In this document: positions 46,901 through 57,289 of the stretch, in pieces | Numbering within the stretch: the stretch's first letter is position 1 | How the letters are laid out: every line of letters starts with the position of its first letter | Origin: Streptomyces bicolor | GTDB taxonomy: Bacteria > Actinomycetota > Actinomycetes > Streptomycetales > Streptomycetaceae | Length of the DNA stretch: 64,000 nt | NCBI RefSeq assembly: GCF_000719285.1 | Contig: NZ_JOFS01000004.1 | Location: 165,577 to 229,576, forward strand | Direction of reading: 5' to 3' | The notes under the pieces: model-generated | Told to the model about the DNA's origin: nothing | The model's database searches: none | The model's input: only the letters and a program-made list of their open reading frames with translations | Translations under genes and position numbers: made by a program

Positions 46901-48676
46901 AAGCCGAACCCGCTCGGCCGGATAGTCCGGGTCCACCGGCAGGTACGCGGCACCGGTCCGCTGCACCGCCAGCAGCGCAGGCGTCATCGCGGGCGTGCGG
47001 CCCAGCGCGAGGGCAACCACCTCGCCGGGCCCCGCGCCGTGCTCGGCGAACACCGCGGCCAACTGGTCAACCCAGCGGGCCAGTTCGGCGTAGGTCAGCG
47101 TCAGCGCCACGCCCTCCAGCGCGACCGCGTCAGGGGTGCGGGCCGCCTGCCGGGCGACCAGGTCGGGCAGGGTCAGCGGCTCGGGGGCGGGCCCCCCGGA
47201 ACTGAGTTCCGCCACCCGGCGCCGGTCGGCCTCCGGCACCAGCCCGACCTCGGCGAGCGGCACCTCAGGATCGTCGGTGAAGCGCCGCAGCAGCTCCAGA
47301 TACGCCTCCGTCCAGTGCCACACGGCATCCGCATCGAAGAGGGCCGTACGGATCTCGAAGCTGCCGTCCATCGTGCCGTCGTCGGCGTCCCGGACGATGC
47401 CGACCAGGTCGTGCTCGCCGCCGGTGTGGATCCGTTCGGGCTCGCTGAACTCCCGCAGCGCGGCCACGCTGCGCTGCTGGGTGAGGTGCATGAACACCCA
47501 CTGGAACAGCGGGGAGCGCCCGGCACTGCGGTCGGGCGCGACCGCGGAGACGATCCGGCCGACCGGCACGTCCGCGTTGGCCATCAGCTCGGGGAAGTCC
47601 GCGGCGAACCTGGCCAGCACGTCGGCGAAGGAGTCCCCGGGCCGGATCCGCCAGCGGGTCGGGATGGCGTTCATGACGTACCCGATGACCCGCTCCAGGC
47701 CCTTGGCGGTCCGGTTGGCGGTCGGCGTGCCGAGCACCATGTCGTCGGCGCCGGTGAGGCGGTGGGCCAGGACCGCGAAGGCCGCCATCAGGACGACGTA
47801 GACGGAGGCGCCGCGCTCCCGGGCAAGCGCCCGTACGGCCCGGGCGGTGGCGGCGTCGACGCGGAACGGGATCTGGGCGATCTCCTCGGACGACCCCGAG
47901 CCGGCCCCGGGCACGGTGAGCGGCCCAGGCAGCTCGGCGAGGTAGCGACGCCAGAACGCCAGCCGCGCCTCGAAGACGCCGGCCTCCTCCAACTCGCCTT
48001 GCCAGGAGGCGAAATCGGCGTACTGGATACGGGGCCGGGTCAGGGTAGTCGCCGCCGTGGCCGAGCGCAGCGCCCGGTGGGCCTCGGCGAACTCGGCCTG
48101 GAGCACGTCGAAGGACCACCAGTCGGCGATGACGTGGTGCAGGCTCAGCATCAGCGTGGTCCGCCGGTCGTCCACCGTGACGAACCTGGCCCGCATCAGT
48201 GGGGCGCCCGCCAGGTCGAAGGGGCGGCGCCGGAAGGTCTCGAAGGCCTCGGCGATGGTGGTGCCGGTGCCGCGCAGGTCCTCCCGCTCCAGGCGGAAAC
48301 GCTCCTCGGGCGGGAAGCCGACCCGCAGCGCGCCCGGCTCCCCGTCGATGCGGGCCCGCAGGACGTCATGGTGCGCGCGGACCAGGGTCAGCGCCGTCTC
48401 CAGCCGGTCCGGGTCGACCGGCTCCACCGTCTCGTCGAAGTGGTAGGCACAGCACAGGTTCAGGGCCGGGGTGCCGGGATACAGCGACTCGTACACCCAC
48501 AGGTCCTCCTGCGCCGGACTGAGCCGCACCGGCCCGTCCCCGTCGCGCGGCGGTACGACCGCCGGGATCAGCCCCACCTGCCCGGACTCCACCAGCCGCC
48601 GCATCAGCCGCACCCGCTGCTCACCGCTGAGTGCGCTGAAACGGTCCGCCATCGACGCACCCGAAGAGGCGGTCAC
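43943..48676 (-). CDS. NRPS module C-A-T-E (incorporates a D-residue)
   Basis: 1,577 residues from the GTG at 48676, which overlaps the monooxygenase stop. C domain with HHVIADWWS (about 178), where the usual Gly after Asp is Trp; A domain with [14 protein letters not shown] (about 663) and NAYGPTEYT; carrier [12 protein letters not shown] (about 1048); epimerisation domain with [13 protein letters not shown] (about 1232), [12 protein letters not shown] and FNYLGRF. Hand-read pocket about D-I-G-L-A-G-A-V-G, substrate not recognised. Residues about 632-658, just before the A3 motif, are encoded by an interspersed repeat (46701-46780) and read as an Arg/Gly-rich insertion. Confidence 0.95.
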   Translation of the reverse strand: MTASSGASMADRFSALSGEQRVRLMRRLVESGQVGLIPAVVPPRDGDGPVRLSPAQEDLWVYESLYPGTPALNLCCAYHFDETVEPVDPDRLETALTLVRAHHDVLRARIDGEPGALRVGFPPEERFRLEREDLRGTGTTIAEAFETFRRRPFDLAGAPLMRARFVTVDDRRTTLMLSLHHVIADWWSFDVLQAEFAEAHRALRSATAATTLTRPRIQYADFASWQGELEEAGVFEARLAFWRRYLAELPGPLTVPGAGSGSSEEIAQIPFRVDAATARAVRALARERGASVYVVLMAAFAVLAHRLTGADDMVLGTPTANRTAKGLERVIGYVMNAIPTRWRIRPGDSFADVLARFAADFPELMANADVPVGRIVSAVAPDRSAGRSPLFQWVFMHLTQQRSVAALREFSEPERIHTGGEHDLVGIVRDADDGTMDGSFEIRTALFDADAVWHWTEAYLELLRRFTDDPEVPLAEVGLVPEADRRRVAELSSGGPAPEPLTLPDLVARQAARTPDAVALEGVALTLTYAELARWVDQLAAVFAEHGAGPGEVVALALGRTPAMTPALLAVQRTGAAYLPVDPDYPAERVRLALEDVAPVLLVVSERGVPLETDVPMLVLSDSPEVPLNAVDRLPHRRGWSRPRGGGRKSMTAPRPCGALTPAYVIHTSGSTGRPKGVVVPHTGLAALAQGLVDAMALTPDDRVLQLGSPAFDISLGELCMAFGSGGTLVIPPEGPLAGQELADVLTERRITCALVPPSVLATVPAGEYPALRSLAVGAEACPPDLVACWAVGGRRFHNAYGPTEYTVGATVSGPLTGDGTAPPIGAPLPGTRAYVLDERLRPLPPGVCGELYLAGPGVAYGYLGRAGQTAERFVADPYGPPGERMYRTGDLARRRADGQLEYLGRSDDQVKIRGHRIEPGEIAAVLTGHPSVEQAVAVVREDRPGRPRLVAYVVGGGPGSEPAPDALLAYAAVRLPAAMVPADVVVLDGLPLAPNGKLDRAALPAPGDRPSGSGRAPEGGREVTLCALFEAVLGVERVCADDDFFRLGGDSIMAIQLAGRASGAGLRITPRDVFTTRTPAALALTAREAADLGEDEGTDSGTGRFPLTPVMRWWLEQAGDATAFTQSMVFPVPQDVGLEGVEAAVRGLVERHGALRMRLVDGELEVPEGVPEDDVAGVGVDRIGVPRGADPRELAEELAASVRLDPEKGEMLRASWLDPESGRPGLLLLTVHHLAVDGVSWRLLGPELAAGLAGERLPESPGTSFARWARLLAREAARPELADTESAWWERTLSGPDARIAGGRGAGARRSVLTVELTPEVTEAALSEVTAAFHCGADAVLLTALAAAAVRQRGAGTGLLVHLEGHGRETLSRPADVSRTVGWFTTQYPVRLDAGAALGPGFWEPARDAAGEALKQVKEQLRAVPSGGLGWGLLRHLNPDTAPKLAALPVPDLRFNYLGRFSGGDTADGELLGMSAEALPLGHAVEVDALVVERDGGRLCLSAGFSYGRGVLDEQEVLELARLWCEAIEVLVEHARRDGTGGHTGSDFPLVDLSSDQLALLEGDLAFDDPDDEGDD
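46701..46780 (-). repeat. Interspersed repeat, copy 3, inside the NRPS A domain
   Basis: On the minus strand this copy matches the intergenic copy at 12618-12692 over nearly 60 bases with few differences (core CGTCGTGGCTGGTCGCGCC). It lies between the A2 and A3 regions of the adenylation domain and keeps the frame open. Confidence 0.78.
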
Positions 48677-49740
48677 GCCACGTCCTCCCGAAGCTCGGCC
48701 AGCCGGTGCAGACCGGCCAGCACCTCCTCGCGGCCGAGTCCGAAGTCAACGAAGCAGGCGACCTCGTCGCAGCCCAGCTCGCGCAGGTCGGCCAGCATCT
48801 TCCGGCAGGTCCCGGCGGAGCCGAGCAGGCTGCCCCAGGTCAGATAGCGGTGGAAGGCGAACTCGGCGAGCAGCGCCGTCTGTTCCTCGGTGAGCTCCGC
48901 AGTGGCCTTGTCGGCCGTGCGGTTGGCCGTGGTCTGCCGGACGTACGACTGGAGGTACCGCTTCAGCGGTCCGGCGGTCAGCCGCCGCGCCTCCTCGTCG
49001 TCCGCGCCGACGTAGGTGTGCGCCATCAGCGTCACCCGGCCGTGCGCGTCGGTCCCGCCCTGCTCGGGCGCCGCGGCGCAGGCGGCCCGGTAGCGGCCGA
49101 TCTTCTCGGCCAGCTCCTCCCGGCTCTGCCCGACGGTCGCCCCGAGGACCCCGGTGCGCAGGCTTCCGGCCGCCTCCCAGGTCGCCGGGTTGCCGGAGGT
49201 GGTGAGCCACAGGGGCAGGGCGTCCTGCACGGGCCGGGGCTGCGGCAGGACGGAGACCGAGGCGCCGGTGCCGTCGGTGAACTCGGCGGGCTCACCCGCC
49301 CACAGGCGGCGCAGCAACGGGATGTCCCGCAGGGTCCGCTCGCGGCGGTCCGCGTAGTTGCCGGGCGCGAGGACGAAGTCCGCGGAGTGCCAGCCGGTCG
49401 CGGCCGACAGCCCGATCCGGCCGTGCGAGAGGTTGTCGACGACCGCCCAGTCCTCCGCGATCCGCAGCGGATGGTGCAGCGGCAGGATCACGCTGCCCGC
49501 CCGGATGTTGATCCGCTCGGTGGCCACCGCCAGTGCCGCGCTGAGCACCGGCGGGCTCGGGAACACCTGCCCCACCTGCTGGAAGTGCCGCTCGGGCGTC
49601 CAGATCGCGTGGAAGCCGAGCCGGTCCGCGGTGCGGGCGACGGCGAGGATGTCGTCGTAGGCCTCGCTGTGCCGCGGCGCGCCGGTGTCGCGGTCGCCGG
49701 CGGGGGTGTCGGCGCCGAAGAACATCACGCTCAGGTCCAT
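48673..49740 (-). CDS. Luciferase-like FMN-dependent monooxygenase (MupA/Atu3671 natural-product type)
   Basis: 355 residues, a complete luciferase-like TIM barrel. It starts [10 protein letters not shown] and has the family pattern [36 protein letters not shown] and [11 protein letters not shown]. This subgroup occurs as free proteins or domains in NRPS and trans-AT PKS systems, oxidising carrier-bound chains (hydroxylation or Baeyer-Villiger-type steps), with reduced FMN from a separate reductase. The ATG lies within the end of the A-T-C-T gene after AAGGAGGTGCC, and its stop overlaps the next NRPS start, so it is made in step with the synthases. Confidence 0.93.
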   Translation of the reverse strand: MDLSVMFFGADTPAGDRDTGAPRHSEAYDDILAVARTADRLGFHAIWTPERHFQQVGQVFPSPPVLSAALAVATERINIRAGSVILPLHHPLRIAEDWAVVDNLSHGRIGLSAATGWHSADFVLAPGNYADRRERTLRDIPLLRRLWAGEPAEFTDGTGASVSVLPQPRPVQDALPLWLTTSGNPATWEAAGSLRTGVLGATVGQSREELAEKIGRYRAACAAAPEQGGTDAHGRVTLMAHTYVGADDEEARRLTAGPLKRYLQSYVRQTTANRTADKATAELTEEQTALLAEFAFHRYLTWGSLLGSAGTCRKMLADLRELGCDEVACFVDFGLGREEVLAGLHRLAELREDVA

Positions 49741-52700
49741 GGCACCTCCTTCTCACTCGTGTCGGTACGGCCGTCGCGGCCGGGCTGCCGGGGAACGCGC
49801 GGTCGGCGCGGAATGGGCGCCGGTGCCGCGTGCGCCCCGGCCGGTGCCCGCGCCAGCTCGGCGGCGAGGGCGGCGACGGTGGGCGAGGTGAACAACTGGG
49901 CGGCCGTCACCGTGCGCCCACCGCCGGTGAGGCGGGCGGCGACCCGTACCGCGCGCAGGGAGTTGCCGCCGAGCCGGAAGAAGTCGTCGTCGGGGCCGAT
50001 GTGCCGCACGCCCAGGACGTCCGACCAGACGGCGGCGATCTCCCGGTACAGGGCGGAGTCCGCCGGGGCGCCGGCGGCGCGCTCGGGGGCGAGGACCGCG
50101 TCCCGGGTCGCGTCCGCGCGCCGGGGAGGCTCGGGCAGCGGGAGCCGGGACAACGGTACGTCCGGCTCGGCGGCCGCCGCGCGCAGTCCCGTGACGACCG
50201 CGTCCGCCAGCCACTCGACGAACTCCGGCTCCAGACACGACGTCCGGTACTCGAAGACCAGCGTCATCCCGTCCGGCGCGCCCGACGGCCCGTGCTCGTC
50301 CGTGACGTCGACCAGCAGCTCGAACCGCGCCGTACCGGTACGCAGCGGCTCCACGCCGGACTCGGCGCCGGGCAGCTCCACCTCGGCCCGCGCGTTGTTC
50401 TGCAACGCCAGCACCACCTCGGTGAACGGCTGCCGCCCGGGCGGCCGGACGGGACCGAGCGCGTCCACGACCTCCTCGAACGGCACGTCCTGGTGGGCGA
50501 AGGCGTCCAGTGCCGCCTCCCGGGTACGGGCGAGCAGCTGCCGGGCGGTCGGGTCGCCGGAGGCGTCGGTGCGCAGCACCAGCATGTTGACGAAGAACCC
50601 GACGACGTCCTCGACCGCGCCGTCGCCCCCACGCCCGGCGATGGGCGAGCCGACCGCGAGATCCTCGCCCGCCCCGGCCCGCACCAGCGCGGAGGCGAGC
50701 GCGGCGTGCAGTGCCATGAACAGCGTCGCCCCCTGCGCCCGCGCCGCCTCGACGATCCGCGTGTGCGCGTCCGCGTCCAGCCGCCGCACGACGGTGGCGG
50801 CCTCCCGCCCCGGCACCGTGGGCCGTCCGGGACGGCGGGGGAGCAGCGGGCCGCCGGTCGGAAGGTCCGCCAACGCCTTGCGCCAGTAGGAGAGTTGGGC
50901 TGCCGCGAGGGAGCCGGGATCGTCCGACGAGCCGAGCCGCTCCTGCTGGCGGCGGGCGAAGTCGGCGTACGGCACGGGCAGCGGGGCGAGCTCCGGGACG
51001 GAACCGGCGGTCCGGGCGGCGTAGGCACGCGACAGGTCCCGGAACAGCGGGGGCAGGGACCAGCCGTCACCCGCGATGTGGTGCAGGACGAGCAGCAGAG
51101 CGTGCTCACCCGGCCGGTCCCGGACGGTGAACAGGACGGCGTGCAGGGGGAGTTCTTCTGTGAGATCGAAGTGGTGCCGGGCGGCCGCGGAGACGGCTTG
51201 CGTCAACTCGTCGCCCGCGACCTCCATCCGCCTCAGCCGAGGCAGCGCTTCGGCACCGTCCAGCACCCGCTGCCCCGGCTCGCCGTCCCTCTCCACGAAC
51301 ACGGTGCGCAACGCCGTCTGCCGGGCGGCCACGTCCCCGAGCGCCGCCCGCAGGGCCTCCGGGTCGATCTCGCCGCGCAACCGCACCAGCACGGGCAGCG
51401 TGTAGGCGGTGCCCGCGTCGACCCGGTCCAGGAACCACAGGCGGCGCTGGGCGTACGACAGGGGCAGCACGTCCCCGTCCCGTGCAGGGGCGGCCACGGC
51501 GGCCCTTTCCTCCTGCTCGGCCTTCTCCACATGCGGCACCAGCGCCCCCGGCGTCCGGCACTCGAACAGCGCCCGTACGCCGACCCGCGCGCCCAGCGTC
51601 AACTGGATCCGGCCCAGCAGCCGCGCCACCATCAGCGAGTTGCCGCCCAGGTCGAAGAAGTCGTCGTCGGGGCCGACGGACGCCACCCCGAGCACCTCGG
51701 AGAACAGCCCGCACAGCGCCTCCTCGACCGCGCCGGACGGCTGCCGTGCGGTCGCCGAGGCGAGCGAGCCGGTGAGCGGGCCCGGCTCCGGCAGGGCGGC
51801 GCGATCCAGCTTGCCGTTGGGGGTGAGGGGCAGGGCGTCCAGGAGCACGAAGGCGGCCGGGACCAGGTAGTCGGCCAGCACGCGAGCGGCGTGCTCGCGC
51901 AACTCTCCCTCGGAAAGGGCCGGTTGACGCCCCTCGCTCGGGACCACGTACGCGATCAGCCGCTTGTCACCCGAGGCGTCGGGACGCGCGACGACGGCGG
52001 CCCGGACGACGCCCGGATGGCCCCCCAGGACCGTCTCCACCTCGCCCGGCTCCACCCGGAACCCGCGGATCTTCACCTGGGCGTCGGCCCGCCCCAGATA
52101 CTCCAGCACCCCGTCCGCCCGGCGCCGCACCAGGTCCCCGGTGCGGTACATCAGCTCCCCGGCGCGCCCGTACGGGTCGGCCACGAACCGCTCGGCGGTC
52201 AGCCCGGGACGGCCGCAGTACCCGAGGGCGACGCCCGCCCCGGCGGCGTACAGCTCACCGGTCTCGCCGTCCGCGACGGGCCGTAAACGCTCGTCGAGCA
52301 CCCGGAGCCGTTTCCCGGCCAGCGGGCGGCCGATCGGTACCGGCCTGCCGTCCCGCACCTCCTCGACGGTGACCGGATGGACGGTCAGGAAGACCATGCC
52401 CTCGACCGGGCCGTAGCCGTTGCTCAGCCGCAGCCCGGGGTGGCGTTCCAGGGCGCGGGCCGCGTGCGCGGGCGACAACGGCTCGCCGCCGACGATGAGT
52501 TCGCGTACACCGGCCAGCGCCCGCGGACACTCGTCGACGATCACATGGAACAGGGAGGCGGAGAGGTAGACGGACGTGACGGCGTGCCTGTCCACCAGGC
52601 CGGCCATCACCACCGGGTCGGGGCGCTGCCCAGGGTGCAGCACGCACAGGCCGCCGCCGAGCAGCGGGCCCCACAGCTCCATCGCGAACGCGTCCCAGGA

Positions 52701-53294
52701 CACGGGCGAGCACTGCAGCCACACCGCGCCGGTCCCGAAGGAGGCGAAGTCCTGCCCGGTGAGGGTGCCGGTGATCGCGGCGTGCGGGGCGACGATGCCC
52801 TTCGGGCGGCCGGTGGAGCCGGAGGTGAACATCACGCAGGCCGGGCCCTGCGGCCGTACGCGCACAGTGCCGGGCTCGAGGGGCTCGGCCCCCTCGGCGT
52901 CCTCCATCGCCGCCAACTCGGCCGCGGCAACGGGCTGCCGCGTTCCGCGCCGGGACACCACCACGGCCACCCCCGCGTCGGCCGCCATCCCCCGCAGCCG
53001 CTCCGCCGGAAAGTCCGGGTCGAGCATCACGTAACCGGCACCGGCCTTGAGGATGCCGAGCAGCGCCACCACCATCTCGGCGGACCGCTCCAGATACACG
53101 CCCACCAGGGCGCCCGGCCGCACGCCGCGTCGCCGCAGCAGCCCCGCCAACCGGTCGCCACGCGCGTCGAGTTCGCCGTAGCTCAGCCGCTCCTCGCCGT
53201 ACACCAGCGCGGTCGCCGCCGGTGTCCGCCGAGCCTGTTCCGCGAAGAGTTCATGCACTGCGTGCAAGGCCCCCGTTGCCCCCTTCTCAGGCAT
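49731..53294 (-). CDS. NRPS A-T-C-T (initiation module plus condensation module without A domain)
   Basis: 1,187 residues. It begins directly with an A domain ([14 protein letters not shown] at about 155; NGYGPVEG, where the usual YGPTE is altered) and a carrier [12 protein letters not shown] (about 551). A C domain follows with HHIAGDGWS (about 741) and then a second carrier [12 protein letters not shown] (about 1110), with no A domain between. Without an N-terminal C domain this is probably the starter protein. The second carrier must be loaded in trans or receive a non-amino-acid group. Pocket about D-A-M-Y-I-G-G-V-F, not recognised. A TTA leucine codon occurs at 52284-52286 (codon 337). 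Confidence 0.94.
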   Translation of the reverse strand: MPEKGATGALHAVHELFAEQARRTPAATALVYGEERLSYGELDARGDRLAGLLRRRGVRPGALVGVYLERSAEMVVALLGILKAGAGYVMLDPDFPAERLRGMAADAGVAVVVSRRGTRQPVAAAELAAMEDAEGAEPLEPGTVRVRPQGPACVMFTSGSTGRPKGIVAPHAAITGTLTGQDFASFGTGAVWLQCSPVSWDAFAMELWGPLLGGGLCVLHPGQRPDPVVMAGLVDRHAVTSVYLSASLFHVIVDECPRALAGVRELIVGGEPLSPAHAARALERHPGLRLSNGYGPVEGMVFLTVHPVTVEEVRDGRPVPIGRPLAGKRLRVLDERLRPVADGETGELYAAGAGVALGYCGRPGLTAERFVADPYGRAGELMYRTGDLVRRRADGVLEYLGRADAQVKIRGFRVEPGEVETVLGGHPGVVRAAVVARPDASGDKRLIAYVVPSEGRQPALSEGELREHAARVLADYLVPAAFVLLDALPLTPNGKLDRAALPEPGPLTGSLASATARQPSGAVEEALCGLFSEVLGVASVGPDDDFFDLGGNSLMVARLLGRIQLTLGARVGVRALFECRTPGALVPHVEKAEQEERAAVAAPARDGDVLPLSYAQRRLWFLDRVDAGTAYTLPVLVRLRGEIDPEALRAALGDVAARQTALRTVFVERDGEPGQRVLDGAEALPRLRRMEVAGDELTQAVSAAARHHFDLTEELPLHAVLFTVRDRPGEHALLLVLHHIAGDGWSLPPLFRDLSRAYAARTAGSVPELAPLPVPYADFARRQQERLGSSDDPGSLAAAQLSYWRKALADLPTGGPLLPRRPGRPTVPGREAATVVRRLDADAHTRIVEAARAQGATLFMALHAALASALVRAGAGEDLAVGSPIAGRGGDGAVEDVVGFFVNMLVLRTDASGDPTARQLLARTREAALDAFAHQDVPFEEVVDALGPVRPPGRQPFTEVVLALQNNARAEVELPGAESGVEPLRTGTARFELLVDVTDEHGPSGAPDGMTLVFEYRTSCLEPEFVEWLADAVVTGLRAAAAEPDVPLSRLPLPEPPRRADATRDAVLAPERAAGAPADSALYREIAAVWSDVLGVRHIGPDDDFFRLGGNSLRAVRVAARLTGGGRTVTAAQLFTSPTVAALAAELARAPAGAHAAPAPIPRRPRVPRQPGRDGRTDTSEKEVPWT

Positions 53295-53493
53295 CTGCGG
53301 CCGTGGGTGCGGGACATATGTCCGTCCAGCGCTCCTCGACGTGGGCGAGGCACTCCGCTCGGCTGCTCGCGGTCAGCGCCACGTCCCACCCGTCCGGCAC
53401 GGCGATCCCTTCGGGCCACAGCGAGAACTGGCCCTGCGCGTTGGTGAGTACGAGGTAGGTGCCGTTCTCGTCCTCGAAGGGATTGGTGGTCAT
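53287..53493 (-). CDS. MbtH-family NRPS accessory protein
   Basis: 68 residues with the full MbtH pattern: [26 protein letters not shown], then VPDGW and the C-terminal [14 protein letters not shown]. MbtH proteins bind NRPS adenylation domains and are needed for their folding or activity. It lies two bases after the MFS gene and overlaps the A-T-C-T gene by eight bases. Confidence 0.97.
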   Translation of the reverse strand: MTTNPFEDENGTYLVLTNAQGQFSLWPEGIAVPDGWDVALTASSRAECLAHVEERWTDICPAPTAADA

Positions 53494-53495
53494 GG

Positions 53496-54980
53496 TCAGC
53501 CCTCCACGAGCTCTTTGTTCCCGGGGTTGTCAGGGGTGTCGGGGTCGTCGGGGTTCTCCGGGCCCTCGGGATCGCCGGAGCGCCCGGAGTCGCCGGGGGA
53601 GTCGTCAGGGGTTTCGTCGGCGACGTCCGGCAGCAGCGTGTCGATCTCCCGTACCGTGCGCCGGGTCATGCTCAGCACCCCGACCGCGATACCGCACAGG
53701 CCCGCGAGGAGCAGCATGGCGGCCATGCCGCTGCCCGGCCCGTCGCCGACCAGCGGACCCAGCACGACGAAGATCCCGGTGCCCTCCGCGGCCCGCGGTT
53801 CGAAGACATGGTCGGCGAGCGGCCCGGAGACCGCGGTCGCCAGCGGGACGGAGATCTGCGACAGGAACATCACGGCGCCGAAGACCCGCCCGTGCCACTC
53901 CCGCGGAACCTTGGTCTGCACGATCGCCTGCATCACGCCGTTGATCATCGGCATCAGCGCCGCGCCCACCAGGATCGCCGCGCACCAGCCGACCACGCCG
54001 CCCGCCAGCGCCATGGCCACCTGGGCCGACAGACACATGCCGATGATCCCGAGCAGCATGCCCCGGGCCCGGTTCCGCGGCCCGCTCCAGGCCGCCATCA
54101 GCAGCCCGCCCGCGACCCCGCCGACCCCGATCGCGGTGTTGACGCTCGCCAGCGCCGCGGTCTCACCGCCGGACCGCGCCAGCACCATGGGCTGTACGGC
54201 GGCGAAGCCGAAGACCATGACCAGGTTGACGACGCAGAACGCCAGCATCAGATCGCGCAGGCTCGGATACCGGAAGAGGAAACGCATCCCCTCGGCGGCC
54301 TCGGCGACGAGCTTCTTACGGGGCCCACTCGCCGGCTTCGTCCCCGACCCCGTGTCCCCGCGCAGCCGTACGACCCGTATCGCGGCCAGCGCGAGGGCGA
54401 AGCTCACCAGGTCGGCGACGATGATGACACCGAGCCCGGAGAACGCCACCAGGAGACCGCCCAGCGCGGGCCCGCCGACGTCCGCCGTGCTCTTGGCGCT
54501 CGCCAACAGGCTGTTGGCCCGCTGGAGCTGCGCCTTGTCGACCAGCAGCGGCACGGCGGCGCCCAGCGCCGGGAACTGGAAGGCGGCCGCACAGCCGAGG
54601 AGCACGACGGCCGCGTACACCTCCCAGGTGTGCAGCCCGCCGGTGAGGTGCAGAACGCCCAGCAGCGCCACGACCAGCAGTCCGCCGCCGTCCGCGAACT
54701 GCAGCGCGGTACGCCGGTCGAGCCGGTCGACGAGGGCTCCGGCGAGCGGGCTCAGCAGCACCTGGGGGAGCAGCGCGCACAGCGACAGCGTGGTCAGCGC
54801 CGTGGCCCGGCCGGTGGCCGACCAGGTCTCGTAGACGAAGGCGAACCGCAGGACGGAGTTGCCGACCAGGGACACCGCCTGCCCGCTCCAGACGAGCATG
54901 AAGGGCCCCATGCCGGTTAACCGGCCGGGCTTTCCCCCGTCCCGCGCGGTGTCGTCGTGCGAGCGCGCCGAATCGGCCAC
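53496..54980 (-). CDS. MFS exporter (EntS/DHA3-like), first gene of the cluster operon
   Basis: 494 residues, about twelve membrane helices starting GPFMLVWSGQAVSLVGN; LSPLAGALVDRLDRRTAL is the conserved loop 2-3 motif. The family exports siderophores and peptides, so product export or self-protection is likely. The C-terminal 40 residues are a Asp/Pro/Asn/Gly-rich tail, made of DxPxxPxx-like near-repeats, with no known role. A TTA codon is present at codon 21 (54918-54920) if the GTG at 54980 is the start; an internal ATG at codon 24 would exclude it. Confidence 0.92.
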   Translation of the reverse strand: MADSARSHDDTARDGGKPGRLTGMGPFMLVWSGQAVSLVGNSVLRFAFVYETWSATGRATALTTLSLCALLPQVLLSPLAGALVDRLDRRTALQFADGGGLLVVALLGVLHLTGGLHTWEVYAAVVLLGCAAAFQFPALGAAVPLLVDKAQLQRANSLLASAKSTADVGGPALGGLLVAFSGLGVIIVADLVSFALALAAIRVVRLRGDTGSGTKPASGPRKKLVAEAAEGMRFLFRYPSLRDLMLAFCVVNLVMVFGFAAVQPMVLARSGGETAALASVNTAIGVGGVAGGLLMAAWSGPRNRARGMLLGIIGMCLSAQVAMALAGGVVGWCAAILVGAALMPMINGVMQAIVQTKVPREWHGRVFGAVMFLSQISVPLATAVSGPLADHVFEPRAAEGTGIFVVLGPLVGDGPGSGMAAMLLLAGLCGIAVGVLSMTRRTVREIDTLLPDVADETPDDSPGDSGRSGDPEGPENPDDPDTPDNPGNKELVEG

Positions 54981-55171
54981 GTGCGTACCCCCGTCGAATG
55001 TGGCTTCCGGTCAGGAACCCTAGTTCGAACTGGCGCGCCGCACAGCCTTGATCACGAAAGGCGTCCGAGTTGCCCGTGGTTGACGGATGGACTGGCCCCA
55101 GCAACTGCCGCTTCCCTAGGATGGGTTGTCGGTGAGGTGATCTCCTCGGCCGGCCTGCCCCTGGGGGAACG
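54981..55171. promoter_or_regulatory. Promoter region between the NRPS/PKS operon and the methyltransferase gene
   Basis: 190 bases between divergent starts. It includes the palindrome AGTTCGAACT at 55022-55031, placed where a regulator could act on the large minus-strand operon. No internal promoter-sized gap occurs downstream until before the free ketosynthase, so this region probably drives the whole cluster of about 22 kb. Confidence 0.45.
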
Positions 55172-55990
55172 ATGGAGCCTGGAAAGCAGCTGTCCACGTC
55201 GATCGACGCCACGGTTCCGACCGCAGCGCGCATGTACGACTACTACCTCGGCGGCAAGGACAACTACGCCTCCGACCGCGCCGCCTGCGAACAACTGGAC
55301 AAGGTCGTCCCCAGCACCCGCGCCCTCGCGCTGAACAACCGGCGCTTCCTGCAGCGGGTGGTCCGGACGCTCGCCGAGGACTACGGCATCCGGCAGTTCC
55401 TGGACCACGGCTCCGGCCTGCCCACCCAGAACAACGTCCACCAGGTCGCCCAGTCCGTCGACCCGTCCTCGCGGGTGGTGTACGTCGACAACGACCCGAT
55501 GGTCCTGGTCCACGGCCGCGCCCTGCTGGAGCAGAACGAGAACACCGCCGTCATCCACGCCGACATGCGCGACACCGACGGCATCTTCTCCCACGCCGAC
55601 ACCGAGCGCCTGATCGACTTCTCGCAGCCGGTGGCCGTGCTGTTCAACTCGGTGTTCCACTGCATCCCCGACAGTGAGACCGACGGCCCGCTCGCGGTGG
55701 CCCGCCGGGTGCGCGAACGGCTCGTGCCCGGCAGCTACATGGTGATGTGCCAGCTGGTCAGCGAGGATCCCGAGGTCCGTAAGTTCGTCACCGACTTCAT
55801 GGACCAGGCCACGCAGGGACACTGGGGCCGGGTGCGCGAGGAGAAGGACGTCGCGGAGTACTTCGAGGGACTGGAGATCCTCGAGCCGGGCCTCGTGGAG
55901 GTGTCCACCTGGCGCCCCGACACCGAGGTGGCACCGCGCCAGCTCACCCAGGAGTGGATCGAGTTCGGCGGCGTGGGCCGGCTGCCGTAG
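55172..55990 (+). CDS. SAM-dependent methyltransferase, DUF574 (PF04672) family
   Basis: 272 residues. Family signatures: TAARMYDYYLGGKDNYASDR at the N-terminus, FLDHGSGLPTQNNVHQVAQ (SAM-binding loop) and VVYVDNDPMVLVHGRALL. These proteins are abundant in Streptomyces, often near WhiJ-type regulators, and their substrates are mostly unknown. It is divergent from the biosynthetic operon and convergent with the XRE gene, so a tailoring role is possible but not indicated by operon structure. Confidence 0.93.
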   Translation: MEPGKQLSTSIDATVPTAARMYDYYLGGKDNYASDRAACEQLDKVVPSTRALALNNRRFLQRVVRTLAEDYGIRQFLDHGSGLPTQNNVHQVAQSVDPSSRVVYVDNDPMVLVHGRALLEQNENTAVIHADMRDTDGIFSHADTERLIDFSQPVAVLFNSVFHCIPDSETDGPLAVARRVRERLVPGSYMVMCQLVSEDPEVRKFVTDFMDQATQGHWGRVREEKDVAEYFEGLEILEPGLVEVSTWRPDTEVAPRQLTQEWIEFGGVGRLP

Positions 55991-55996
55991 GAGGGC

Positions 55997-56917
55997 TCAG
56001 GTCGCCGGGAAGTACCGGGCCTTCGTCTCGCGCAGCCGCTGAAGCGACTCGCGCGGATTGAGGGCCTCGTTACCCAGCCGGTCCAGGGCGATCCGGTACT
56101 CCTCCGTCTCGTCCTGGTCCTCCAGGAAGGCGGCGCTCTTGATGTGCTCCAGATAGACGATGTCGGGCAGGTCGACGCCGCCGAAGCGCAGATAGGTGAC
56201 CGGGATCGCGGGCGCGGACGCGTTGGTCACGTCCAGCGGGACGATCTGCACGGTCACATGGGGGAGCCGGGCCATCTCCTCCAGGTATTCGAGCTGCTCG
56301 CGCATCACCTCACGGCTGCCCAGCACCCGCAGCAGCACCGACTCGTCGACGATCGCCCACAGCCGGGGCGCGTCGGGGCGGTTCAGCAGCTCCCGCCGGC
56401 GCATCCGCAGCTCCACCCGCCGCTGCACCTCACGGGCCGGCGCCGAGGGCAGCCCGCGCTCCACCACGGCCCGGGTGTAGGCCTCGGTCTGCAACAGGCC
56501 GGGGACGTACTGGAGTTCAAAGGTACGGATGGCCGTCGCGGCCTCCTGCAGCCCGACCAGCCGGTCGAACCACTCCGGCATCAGCCGCTTGTCATAGCGC
56601 TGCCACCACCCCGGCTCCCCGGCCCGGCGCAGCAACTGCAGCAGCACCGAGGCCTCGTACTCGTCGGCCCGGTACTGCTTCAGCAGCTCGCGGACATCGG
56701 CCTCGGTGGGCGGCCGGCGGCCCTTGCCCGCCTCGATGCGCGACAGCTTCGCCGGGCTGAATCCGGCCGCGCGCGCCGCCTGGTCCTGGGACAGACCGAC
56801 GTCCTCGCGAATACCCGCCAGCTGGACGCCGACCAGCATCTTCAGCAGCGTCGGCGCGGGCTCGGTGCGGGACAGATACGGTTCGAGGCGGGAGATGCGA
56901 GGTGACTCGGCGGACAT
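55997..56917 (-). CDS. XRE-family regulator with DUF5753 (WhiJ-like)
   Basis: 306 residues. An N-terminal HTH (LSQDQAARAAGFSPAKLSRIEAG, about 42-64) is followed by the DUF5753 domain, with YVPGLLQTEAYTRAV and YLEHIKSAAFLED. This is the WhiJ-like pattern, where a DUF397 partner acts with the DNA-binding protein in developmental control. The DUF397 gene lies just upstream on the same strand (57059-57289), 141 bases away. Confidence 0.93.
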   Translation of the reverse strand: MSAESPRISRLEPYLSRTEPAPTLLKMLVGVQLAGIREDVGLSQDQAARAAGFSPAKLSRIEAGKGRRPPTEADVRELLKQYRADEYEASVLLQLLRRAGEPGWWQRYDKRLMPEWFDRLVGLQEAATAIRTFELQYVPGLLQTEAYTRAVVERGLPSAPAREVQRRVELRMRRRELLNRPDAPRLWAIVDESVLLRVLGSREVMREQLEYLEEMARLPHVTVQIVPLDVTNASAPAIPVTYLRFGGVDLPDIVYLEHIKSAAFLEDQDETEEYRIALDRLGNEALNPRESLQRLRETKARYFPAT

Positions 56918-57058
56918 CCTGACTCCCCGTGGACCGGCATACGACAGACCTCATTATCGCATCCCGCCGCCTCGTGCCGCCGGAGCCGCGGGAACTGGAT
57001 GAGTCAACTTCCGTTTCCCCGCGGCTTCCTGACTCCGTGCAAGGTCGCGGAGGCCAGG

Positions 57059-57289
57059 TCACACCAGGTGGTCGAACTCGCCCTCCTTCGCCCCCGCCAG
57101 GAAGGCGGCGATCTCGGCGGGCGTGTAGACCAGCGCGGGTCCGTCGGGATGGCGGGAGTTGCGCATCGCGATGCTGCCGTCGCCCAGGGAGGCCACCTCG
57201 ACGCAGTTGCCCTCGGCATTGCTGTGCCGGCTCTTGATCCAGCGGACGCCCAACGAGCTTGCCCGTACGCCGTTCGGTGCTGTTGGCAC
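57059..57289 (-). CDS. DUF397 small protein (partner of the WhiJ-like regulator)
   Basis: 76 residues from the GTG at 57289, which follows AGGAG. DUF397 pattern: WIKSRHSNAEGNCVEVA, then MRNSRHPDGPALVYTPAEIAAFLAGAKEGEFD. These small acidic proteins pair with WhiJ-like HTH proteins and may release them from DNA. It is also adjacent to a divergent HATPase gene, giving the AbaA-type trio. Confidence 0.93.
   Translation of the reverse strand: MPTAPNGVRASSLGVRWIKSRHSNAEGNCVEVASLGDGSIAMRNSRHPDGPALVYTPAEIAAFLAGAKEGEFDHLV

Noticed and set aside
55172..55990. DUF574 methyltransferase as a tailoring enzyme of the NRPS/PKS cluster
   Set aside because: It is divergently transcribed and its family is more often next to WhiJ-type regulators, as here. 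Not excluded, but not supported.
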